Shown here in pieces: positions 34,682 through 45,485 of a stretch of DNA of 64,000 nucleotides (position 1 is the stretch's first letter; every line of letters begins with the position of its first letter). The stretch lies in the NCBI RefSeq assembly GCF_026914265.1, contig NC_069124.1:85460915-85524914 (forward strand), given 5' to 3'. The notes beneath the pieces were generated by a model. The model made no database searches. It worked only from the letters and a program-made list of their open reading frames with translations, and was not told the DNA's origin. Position numbers and translations under genes: made by a program. Source of the stretch: Mya arenaria. Taxonomy: Eukaryota; Mollusca; Bivalvia; Myida; Myidae.

Positions 34682-37600
34682 TTACTTGGAGTAGAGCATC
34701 TCCTTGGGGAGGGGGCGTGGCTTCATGAGCTTGGTAAGGCGTGCCCGCTGGTCCGCCGACATAGTGGGCAGACGGACGGACGAAGAGGACGACACGGACG
34801 ACCGTGAGTTGGGCCGCCTCTGCAACGAAATGTGGGCAATAATTTAATTTTGTAGCACAATATACATTATCATAATTATTGATCATGTCACATTATAAGT
34901 ATCTTCCATGGCCGAGAGTGTAAAATAAGTTCATTCCGGCCCGAGCGTAGGGTGTTTTGCGGAAACGAGGTTTACCGAGTTTCCGCAAAACACCTTGCGC
35001 GAGGGGCGGGATGAACCTATCTTACACGAGCGGCTATGGTAGATGCTTTTTCTCCCACCTCAGTTAAACAAAATTAAGTAAAAATGTATTTTTTGCTGGA
35101 ACTAGTTTGTGCTTAGTGAAAATAATTGCGTATGGATATGCGATAGCACGTGGTTGTCATGGATATCCGCGCAGTGATCCAGTGAATGTTAATAGTCAAA
35201 TCGGTATTTTTAAATAGTTCTAAGGAGAATGAAGCATTATTTATTGAATGGTGCGTGAAAACTGTCTTATGGTGACATTTGAAGCGAGCAATAATTAATC
35301 AGCATTCTAAATATTACCATAAGACAAGATTTCCTTGATGCTACTGACGGCAGTCTTCAACAAGGGAGGTAATTACAATGTGGTGACCATCAAAAAGGAG
35401 TTCCATACGGGCAAGATAAGAATATCTAGCATGGTTGAATTATTGGATCTACTTTTCTGAGGTGGGAGAAAATCATATCCTTTGATAATAACTAATATTA
35501 ATTAGTTCGAACGATTGGAGAGTCGACTTTAACATCGGCTATAAACCTAAAGGCCGCTTAATGTGAAGGTCATGCAATGTGTACTATGGCGACAACAGTC
35601 AAAACTGATTGTATTACTTTTTAACTGGATTGAGAATCTTGGCCACTATATCAATTCCAACACTAACGAAAGTTAATTACTCTGGACTACAAATACCATT
35701 GTAGTACGGTAGAAAAGAAAACGAGTGCATGAAAGCTTACCGTTTCTTCAAATCCCTGGACAATGTCGTAAGAGAATGTTCGCTCGCGGCCTTGGACGGC
35801 CAAGGCGGACACTGTCGTAGTCGCGGGCGTAGACTGCCGGCTGCTCAATACCTGGTGGGTTAAAATCGTATGTAATCGGGAGGTACATACATGTATAGCG
35901 TTAAGGTGTCCGAGAAAGAATTGGGGTAATCAGTGAAATTGAGGACCCTAAACGATTACTTTTTTTCTACACTAATGAGTTACTTATACATGTATGTATA
36001 AAATTAAGAATGTATTCAAGATTAAATAACGCGAGTCTGCACTAAAAGATAACTATAACGGTGATAAATGTTAGCAGTGTAGCGCACCTGACTAGAGTTG
36101 ACTCCGATCATGCCAGCCCGGGGGTCGACGATGAGAGGGTGCTGATCGGTGAAGACACGGTTGAAGTTGGCATCCCGATTCTGCAGTTCGAGGCGGTAGC
36201 GCCGCACCTCCGCCCGCAACCGATCTAGTTCGTCGTTGTGGTTCTGTTGGAACACAAAAGTAGCATGATAATTTTAAAGAAAACGAACATTATTTTGTAA
36301 ATTGATGAATTGGAGAAATATGGACAGTGTGATGAAATGAAAAAACACAAATCAATGAATCGGGAAACGCAACAAAACATGGTCAAATGAATAAGCTGGG
36401 AGCAACAGGACGAACTATAGTTTAAAAGTTTAAAAGTTACGTTTAAAGTTTAAAAAAGTAAGGGGCAACATGATGAGTTGAAGGAGAACGGGGCAACATG
36501 ACGAGTTGAAGGAACGAGGCAACATGATGACTGAGGAAAAACGGGGCAACGTGATGAGTTGAAGGAGAACGGGGCAACATGATGAGCTGCGGGAGAACGG
36601 GGCAACATGATGACTGAGTGAGAACGGGGCAACGTGATGAGTTGAAGGAAGACGGGGTAACATGATGATTTGAAGGAGAACGGGGCAACACGATAAGCTG
36701 AAGGAGAACGGGGCAACATGGTGAGCTGAGGGAGAACGGGGCAACTTGATGAGCTGATGAAGAACGGGGCAACACGATGAGATGAATGAGAACGGGGCAA
36801 CGTGATAAGTTGAAGGAGAACGGGGCAACATGATGAGATGAATGAGAACGGGGCGACGTGATGAGTTGAAGGAGAACAAGGTAACATGATGAGCTGAGGG
36901 AGGACGGGACAACATGATGAGTTGAAAGAGAACGGGGCAACATGATGAGCTGAGTGAGAACGGGGCAACGTGATGAGAGTTGAAGGAGAACGGGGCAACA
37001 TGATGAGTTGAAGGAGAACGGGGCAACACGATGAACTGAAGGAGAACGGGCAACATGGTGAGCTGAGGCAGAACGGGGCAACATGATGAGTTGAGGAAGC
37101 ACGGGGTATCATGGTGAGTTGATGTAGAACGGGGCAATATGGTGAGCTGAGGCAGAACGGGGCAACATGATGAGTTGAGGAAGCACGGGGCAACATGATA
37201 AGCTGAGGGAGAACGGGGCAACATGATGAGCTGATGAAGAACGGGGCAACATGTTGAATTGAGGGAGAACGGGGCAACATGGTGAGCTGATGAAGAACGG
37301 GGCAACATGGTGAGTTGAGGAAGCACGGGGCAACATGGTGAGCTGATGAAGAACGGAGCAACATGGTGAGCTGATAAAGAACGGGGCAACATGGTGAGTT
37401 GAGGGAGAACCGGGCAACATGGTGAGCTAAGGGAGAACCGGGCAACATGGTGAGCTAAGGAAGAACCGGGCAACGTGATGAGTTGATGGAGAACGGGGCA
37501 ACATGGTGAGTTGAGGAAGCACGGGGCAACATGGTGCGCTGATGAAGAACGGGGCAACATGGTGAGCTGATAAAGAACGGGGCAACATGGTGAGTTGAGG

Positions 37601-40600
37601 AAGAACGGGGCAGCATGATGAGCTGAGCGAGAACGGGGCAGCATGATGAGCTGAGCGAGAACGGGGCAGTATGATGAGCTGAGCGAGAACGGGGCAACAT
37701 GATGTGTTGAAGAAGCACTGGATAACTCGATTAGTTGAATAAGAACGGGGCAAAGTAATAAATAGAAGAAGCATGGAACAACACTATGAGTTGTAGAACC
37801 GCGGGCAACATGATAAATTTATGAAAATATAGGATAATATGATGAGTTGAGGAAGAATGGTTCTTTGGAGTGAGATAGGGCAACATACATGATGAGTTGT
37901 AAAAACGCTGGCAGCATGATGAATTTGTGAAAAGCAAGGCAACATTGTGAACGGAAGAACCATTGCGCATTATGATGAACGTAGGAATCGCAACATTATA
38001 ATTATGTTCCTGGAACATTTGGCAACATAAAGAATTTATGACTCTATGGTCATATCATGAATAAGAGAAACTCGAGGAACATGATACAATGAAAAAAGGC
38101 CATGGCAACATGATTAATTTTTAAGTAAGGGCAACATGATGAGTTGAAGGAGGACGGAACAATATAATGAATTGAAGACTCTAAGGGTAAAGATGAGGTA
38201 AAAAAGGCACCTGGTAACATCCTGCATTGAAGGGAAGACGCACGGCTCAAAAAAAATAGTTAAGAAGCGCGGGACAAAATAAGCTGAAAATTGAAGGAGA
38301 TCAGGGTAACACGAGTTGAAAAAGATTGGAGCAACACGAGTTGAAGGAGCGCGGGGAAACATTTGTTCAAGGAGCGCGGGATAACATGAGTTGGAGAAGC
38401 ACGGGGCAACATGAATTGAAAAAGCGCGGGGCAGCATGAATTGAAGAAGCGCAGGGCAACATGAATTGAAGAAGCTCGTGTCAACATGAGTTGAAGAAGC
38501 GCGGGGCAACAGGAATTGAAGAAGCGCGGGGCAACATGAGTTGAAGGAGCACGGGGCAACATTAATTGAAGAAGCATGGGGTCAACATGAGTTGAAGGAG
38601 CGCGTGGCTACACTAGTTGGAGAAGTTGGTTGAAAGAGAACGGGGCAACATGATGAGTGTAAGGAGAACGGGACAACGTTATGAATGAAAGAAGCACATG
38701 GTAACATGACGACTTAAAGAAGTAGCATGAGGAAATATGATACATATCACAAATATAGAAATCGCAACATAGTACATTTCGCGAACGAAATGTGGAAACC
38801 AGGGTAATAAGATGAATTAAAGAAGGGCAACATGATGTATTCTGGAAAACAACTAAGCAAAAAAACGGACTTCTTCGGCATCATGAGGACTTTCAGAAAA
38901 CAACTTTTGCAACATGACGACTTTATAAAGACTCCACCGGAGCAACACGCGGACTAAAGGAAAACACCTGAGCAACACGCGGACTAAAGGAAAACACCTG
39001 AACAACACGTGCATTATAGGAAAACACCTAAGCAACAGGCGGACTAAGCGAAAACACCAGAGCAACACGCGGGCTAAAGCAAAACGCCTTAGCAACACGT
39101 GAGCTAAATGAAAACACCATTACAACACGCGGACTAAAGGAAAACACCTTAGCAACACGTGAGCTAAATGAAAACACCATTACAACACGCGGACTAAAGG
39201 AAAACACCTTAGCAACACGTGGACTAAATGAAAACACCATTACAACACGCGGACTAAAGGAAAACACCTGAGCAACACGACGACTAAAGCAAACACCTGA
39301 GCAACACGCGGACTTAAGGAAAACACCTGAGCAACACGCGGACTTAAGGAAAACACCTGAGCAACACGCGGACTAAAGCAAACACCTGAGCAACACGCGG
39401 ACTTAAGGAAAACACCTGAGCAACACGCGGACTTAAGGAAAACACCTGAGCAACACGCGGACTTAAGGAAAACACCTGAGCAACACGCGGACTAAAGGAA
39501 AACACCTGAGCAACACGTGGACTAAATGAAAACACCATTACAACACGCGGACTAAAGGAAAACACCTGAGCAACACGAGGACTAAAGCAAACACCTGAGC
39601 AACACGTGGACTAAATGAAAACACCATTACAACACGCGGACTAAAGGAAAACACCTTAGCAACACGTAGACTAAATGAAAACACCATTACAACACGCGGA
39701 CTAAAGGAAAACACCTGAGCAACACGAGGACTAAAGCAAACACCTGAGCAACACGCGGACTTAAGGAAAACGCTGAGCAACACGCGGACTTAAGGAAAAC
39801 ACCTGAGCAACACGCGGACTAAAGCAAACACCTGAGCAACACGCGGACTTAAGGAAAACACCTGAGCAACACGCGGACTTAAGGAAAACACCTGAGCAAC
39901 ACGCGGACTTAAGGAAAACACCTGAGCAACACGCGGACTTAAGGAAAACACTTGAGCAACACGCGGACTAAAGCAAACACCAGAGCAACACGCGAAAGGA
40001 AACACATCGGCAACATGAGTACTTTAGGAAAACACCTTGGCAACATTATGAGTTTATAAAAAAACACCTGAGTATCACGTGGACTTAAGGAAAACAAATT
40101 TACAACATGAGGACTTAAGGAAAACACATGAGGAACATTATGAATCGAGAAAGCACCCTCTATATATCGATTGAAATACGGCGCAAATAGTTTAAATGTC
40201 GATAAAAAAGTTCGTTTCAATGGTGGGTTGTTTCTGCCTTTGCATGTGTTCGCCTTTTCGTAGCGAAATTGCGCCAAGTGACGGGTGAAAATGGTACAAT
40301 TATCTTGGCGGAAATGCGAAGTGATAATTTTGTCACATGGCGCATTTTCACCACTATAATCGGCACGTTGACGCATTTTGGCCTTTTCGTATTTGAGGCT
40401 CATCCCCACCAGATGAAAAAGAGCTTAAAAAAGCGCCAAGTGGTGAAAGAAAAATGCTGAAACACGAAATGGGAGAACATCTCACATCAGATTTCTATTA
40501 AAATAAAGAGCAAAAATATAACAAAAACAAGAGGTCATCTATATATGCTCGGTCATTTAGCTTACATATTAGTAAGCTGATAGTCATACACATTTCAATT

Positions 40601-41798
40601 GCCACTGGTCAGTATTATATTGGGTCAGCAGGCATCAACAATTTATAAGTATGGTTAATGAAAACATCTGATATCAAAAGTATTTGTGGGTCAGATACCT
40701 TAAATAATTATTTATCTAAAGCATAACAAAGAATCAATGCCAATCTACAAAATCTGGCAAAAGTAACTTTAAATTCAATAAACCCCGTTTTAAATGATTA
40801 TATAAGAACTATGCAAACCTTCACAAAACAAAATGTTATAAGTCGTTTTCAAGTGGCTAACACACATTAACCATTCTACATTTGATCGAAGTTCCAATAA
40901 AGTTCAGAATGATTAACAAAGTATCACTTAAGAAAAACATACATTAATTTTGTAAAATGTTTATCCCGGTAGCACTTAGAAAAATAAATATTTGCAGATG
41001 TATTGAAAGCTTTATTTGACTTACATTGTGGAATTGCTGAACTGGCGCAGTCCTGGGCACCTTAACAATGGCGTTGTGCTGAACCACGTCGGAAACCTTC
41101 TTCTGAAAGTCTCTTTTTAACGATCTTAGTTCACTGTCTAATTGTTTCACTTTGGCTAACAAAGATTCTTTTTCTTTGTAAGTCTCATCTAATAACATCT
41201 GCATTTCTAAACACTCCTGTTCCAGTTGGTCGTTTCGTTTTTCCAACTTCTTTACAGTTTCATTCTCATTAAGCATTTTATTCTTTAGCGTCTTTTCTAA
41301 ATCAGCGTTCTGTTTCCGTAGATTTGCTAATTCCATTTCTCGTCTTTGAATTTCGTCTGTCTTCGAATGCAGTTGTTCATCTACCTTTTGTCGTAGCTTT
41401 TCAATGTCCTTTTGAGCGTTAATCAACAAGTCTCTTAAATGCTGTGTTTCTAGTTTTTCATCATTGAGCGCCTTTTCCGCAGTCACGAGTTTCCTCCGCC
41501 ATTCGTCCTCTTTATCCGTGGCTTCCTGTGCGACCACTTCCTTGATCACCTCGCTCTGTCTGCTCTTCTCCCTCTCCAACTTCCGGTCCAGCTCCATTAC
41601 CTTGTTCTCCAGTTTTGTGATTCGATCCCGGGCGTCCTGTATCACTAGTGTAATCTCGTGTTCGTACGCGTCCTTGAGCGCATCTATCTCAACTTCCTTC
41701 TCATGGTTTCTCGTGAATAACATGTGCACCACCTGCGTCAGCTCCGCCACTTTCTTTGACATCCGAAACTCAAGCGTTCTTTTTGCCTTGTCTGCCAT
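34682..41798 (-). CDS. FAM184A: FAM184-type coiled-coil protein, four exons
   Basis: Exons on the minus strand at 41025-41798, 36088-36243, 35741-35851 and 34682-34819 (stop TAA) all join in phase 0 with GT-AG introns and encode 392 residues. The N-terminus MSKKVAELTQVVHMLF...NHEKEVEIDALKDAYEHEI matches the conserved start of FAM184 proteins. Residues about 20-240 are nearly continuous coiled coil. Exon 2 carries the conserved motif NRDANFNRVF with LIVDPR. The tail is Ser-rich and ends ARLTKLMKPRPLPKEMLYSK. FAM184 function is poorly known. From memory, vertebrate FAM184A exceeds 1,000 residues, so this version lacks most of the middle coiled coil. Exons could have been missed, but the phases already close. 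The first intron (4.8 kb) is filled by a minisatellite. Confidence 0.88.
34901..35290. mobile_element. Fold-back/TIR composite repeat, copy 2 (in FAM184 intron 3)
   Basis: A fold-back unit at 34901-35044 runs from ATCTTCCATGGCCGAGAGTG to CGGCTATGGTAGATGC with hairpin arms at 34951-34966 and 34979-34994. It is followed by TCTCCCACCTCAG and an AT-rich body that is the reverse complement of copy 1. An inverse of TCTCCCACCTCAG occurs at 35457-35469, so the body may be a TIR element spanning 35051-35469 joined to the fold-back unit. Confidence 0.75.
36460..38290. repeat. 28-bp minisatellite (FAM184 intron 1, domain 1)
   Basis: The unit is close to GGGGCAACATGATGAGTTGA plus AGGAGAAC. It is well conserved from about 36460 to 37760 (about 46 units, with ATGGTGAGCTG and GAAGCACG variants) and increasingly degenerate to 38290. 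Because 28 is not a multiple of 3, the minus strand cycles through all three frames every 84 bp and is open in each, giving long artefactual ORFs of the HHVAPFSFNSSCCPVL type. Confidence 0.95.
38291..38640. repeat. 25-bp minisatellite (domain 2)
   Basis: Units close to GCGGGGCAACATGAATTGAA plus GAA; about 13 tandem copies. They look like the 28-bp unit after loss of one ATG-like triplet. Confidence 0.85.
38641..38934. repeat. Degenerate transition between minisatellite domains
   Basis: Mixed relics such as CAACATGATGAGTGTAAGGA and CAACATGACGACTTTATAAA lie here. They are intermediate between the 28-bp unit and the 30-bp unit that follows. Confidence 0.6.
38935..40150. repeat. 30-bp minisatellite (domain 3)
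   Basis: Unit close to GAGCAACACGCGGACTTAAG plus GAAAACACCT; about 36 copies to 40010, then worn copies to 40150. Some variants lack one or two bases (AAAGCAAACACC). A 60-bp dimer alternates ...CACCTTAGCAACACGTG... with ...CACCATTACAACACGCG... at about 39070-39260. In reverse it reads a repeated VFSFSPRVAQ decapeptide, which is an intronic artefact. Confidence 0.95.
40151..41024. other. Rest of FAM184 intron 1
   Basis: At 40240-40450 the phrases CGCCTTTTCGTA / GGCCTTTTCGTA and GCGCCAAGTG recur, which suggests an unidentified repeat. The remainder is AT-rich with nothing recognised. Confidence 0.35.
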
Positions 41799-44700
41799 CT
41801 TGGCGTTAAAATTTGTTCGCTAAACACCCTTGTACTGAATATTTATCAAATCCCAAATAACTGTCGCATCTACGCGCAAGTTTGTTTGTGGAGTTCCTTA
41901 CATCATGTGACTACCGTACTATTTACACGTGCGCCTCGTTTTATATTGTCATGTGTCACGTGTTCGTGTTTAATTCTTATGGTAAACCATCGTTTTGCTG
42001 CAATAAAACCTGAAACAATATTTAGATAAGTTAAAGATTCTTCTATTATATTTCAAATTTCCCTTTCTTCTTTTACACTTATGCACCTTATCCTATCAAA
42101 AGGCTTTAGATTATGTAAGAGAATTTGCATTGACAAGATTTAATTAAATGTTCCTTTCATATAAAGTGCATTCATAATACATAGCATGTATATCCCATCT
42201 CAACCCCGGGCTCCTATCTTACAAGCTGTGGCTATGTTGGAGAGCAGGGTAATAGGTTGATTGGTAATTATCCAAAACCAATCTATTTTGTATTTACAAA
42301 CTTACGAATCGATTTCAATAATTCAAAATAATTTGATTTTGGTGATATTATTGAAGCAGAAATCAAAAGGAAATAGATCGTCCTTCATTTGAAGATATGT
42401 TAACCTTCGTCTTCTTTTATCATACCAAGGCTTTTGTAAATGATAGCACCTCCGACTTAACGATGATCAATACGATCGTGCTATACAAAAGCTATAATGT
42501 TTGCCCGTGTAACGAACGAACATGGAATACAAATTAATGAAATTATCAGATTGATCAGAATTTTTTTTGCAAGTTTATCGAGCAGTTCCTTTCATGAGTT
42601 TGCTATCTCCACCCATAGATAATACAGAAATTAACGTGTTATTGTAAGTGCCCAGAGGGAAGGAAAAGATTTTCTGTGTTTAAGATGATACCACTCTAAT
42701 ATATGTACTTTAACACACGTTACATTCGCTTATGTTGTTTCAATATTGTTTCAGACAATTGATCGTACTAACTGTAAGGTCAATGGTTCTTGGGTCTTAA
42801 AGTACTAGACCGAGTTACATTAATAGATTACCTGTGACTGGACATCGTGGAATTATGTCCAGAAATGTTCTTTGCCGGAACAACCAGTAGCACAGTTTCA
42901 CTCTATATTCCAAACATATGTAGTATGAAATGCGCCAATTTGTCTCAACAAGGATTAGATTTTCAATTATTTCATGCCCCGACCTAGCAATCCACACATG
43001 GGCTTAAACATGGCCTTCTTATCACACGAATCGATACACTATACTACCACAAGCAAACATAAAGAACCTCTCCACGATACAAACATTACAAAAACAGTAA
43101 CTCTGCACCTTTTAACACCGGCAGATTACAAAATGGCATTAGTCAAATAATTGTTTTGGGGTTTAAATATAGATCATAGATAATATGACAAAGCAAGTTA
43201 TTGGTAAAATCGAAAAATATGTTCATGACACTGTACATATCATTTAATTTTATTTGACATGACACACAAAAAATAGTCACTGTATTGGAGTATTTCTATA
43301 ACCGACGTTTTGGTTTGAATGGCATTAAACAAGTGTTACTTTCCTTATAGCCATTCCCGAAGAAAATCTACTAGTATATATCTATATCTATAGATATCAG
43401 ACGGTCGGGCGTTGCCAAACCCGGGCCCTAACTCTTTTTTTGTAAATGATGTTATTAAAGATACTGATAAGTTTCCTCTCGCAGTCATCGTTTTTAGCGA
43501 TAGAAATGCCGGTATGGGATATAAATATTTTTATAAACATATTTATGAATAATATGTTATAAAAGCTCTCTCCTCATGCTGCTCGGGCTAAACGGCTTTT
43601 AGCGCCTTGGATGGCTCTAAGTTGCTCTTACAACGACGTTACTATTTCGAAAGAAAACACTTTTCCACTACCCATTGCTTTGCGTGCTGACGATTTGGAC
43701 GTGCGAACGGGCTGAAATTTGAAGTGAACTGAATATCAAATCGATTTGTTTGATACTAAAATGTCGTTTATATATGTCACATATAAATCACCGGAAAGCA
43801 TATACTAATAACATCTCTGTCACTACGTGGGAATGTTCGGATTTCTAATGAAAACAGTTGGTTTTGGGAGGGGTTTTCCATGCAAATTATAAATATAAGA
43901 CTTTTGACTAAGCTTTTAGAGCATTTAAATTTAACTAAAAAATGTTTAACATATATAGAGAGAGACACACACAGTTCGGCAAATTGTTCTATGGTAGATG
44001 GAACATATACTTCTTACCCAATCACTACGTTCCTTAGAGCACAGCATGTACTCGTACTCTTTGCAGCGTATGTTTTTGTTGATCTTTTTTTTTTTAAATT
44101 TGGTGTCATATGAATAAAAAATATCGTCGTTTAAAGTATGTTGTAGTGATCATTTTTCTATGAGTTCCTCCCTGAGTCTTAGATTATGTGTTTTTCATTT
44201 GTTACTTCCAAGCCACTTTCATGATGATTGTCAATGTGAACAAGCAAAAAACTGTGCGAACATTCCACCTGCTGTGTCGCTGCCTGTGAACACGAATATA
44301 AGATCAGCAAATTTTTAAGGGTAATGCGGGTTTGGGACCGGCTGGAAATGAATGGATCTTAGGCTGAAACCGTACAGAGTGCGCCCCCAGACAAATGGCA
44401 GGGTCAAAAGAAAATAATATATTATAGTTCATGGTTTATTCACGGAAGCCTGTTCACGATGTTCAAACCGTATACAACAAACTACGGTAAAAACGAACGC
44501 ACTGTACCTAATACTAATTTTATAGGCTCGGCTCACTCAATGTCTCTGTTTGTATGGCACTCGCCTTGTTCATTCTAGTACATTTTGGGATATAATGACT
44601 TTAGTATTATAAGCTTATCCTTGTTAAGCGACTAAGCAGTCTTAAATCTATAAACGGATTATTGACTATTTTTAATGAAAACAATAGCCGTTTTGAATAC

Positions 44701-45485
44701 AAGAATAATCAAGGGTTTACAACTCTGTACACTATTTGATTAACATGTAACGCAGTTCCGTACCTTTGACATAAATCGTCAGCATGACACGAGATTTTAC
44801 GCTACAGGTATAAATCAACAGCCCGGGTACCGAGGTAAAATGAATGTGAAATCGAGAAAAAATATCGGAGGACAACTGTAAAACCAACTTTTATTTTACT
44901 GAGGTATTGAAATGGCACGTATAAAATCGTATATCAATTAAAGATTAGAATTAGGTGTTTTAATGGTTCATATGCCGGCCAACCGGGGGACACGGGCCTT
45001 TGTGCCCCCCACCCCTAGATCCGCCACTGCATCCATTGAAACAACTGAAATACAGATTGTCAGAATTATTGCTATTCCAAAAAGACTGCTTGTGATTATT
45101 TAATTGTATCACAAATATAGTTGAATGTAGCCTATAAATGACGTTTATTCTTAATCAAGCGGACGTCCCATAATGCATTGCAGACAGGTGCGAATTACCT
45201 ACCTTGACACAGCATGAAAACAAATTGGAAAAATATTGACTGATCTTGAGATTACATTTCACTGAAAATAATGTGTAACGTTTCATCTATCTTGTGTTAT
45301 GAGAACAAACAATTTAACTTATTTTTAACGACAGGTGTGTTTAAATGGCGGGAATAAACATTCTAAAACGAAAATAGAAAAAAAAATACCTGTGAAATAC
45401 ACGTACAGAAGTGAACAAATCAGCATGCAATCCTTTGTTTACATTGAGCGGTTAAAATGTACTTTATGACACATTTCTAAATGCA
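41799..45485. other. Divergent intergenic region between FAM184 and EPB41L4A
   Basis: It should hold both promoters. A transposon terminus relic is present: CCCCTAGATCCGCCACTG at 45012-45029 is the inverse of the CAGTGGCGGATC start seen on many DNA transposons, but no partner end was found. A short palindromic TATATCTATAGATAT lies near 43383. Otherwise nothing was recognised. Confidence 0.35.

Noticed and set aside
36430-37774. Long minus-strand open frames of up to 404 aa
   Set aside because: They are translations of the 28-bp intronic minisatellite in successive frames, with no start context or family.
38853-40005. VFSFSPRVAQ-type repeat proteins
   Set aside because: Direct translation of the 30-bp minisatellite, with no independent coding evidence.
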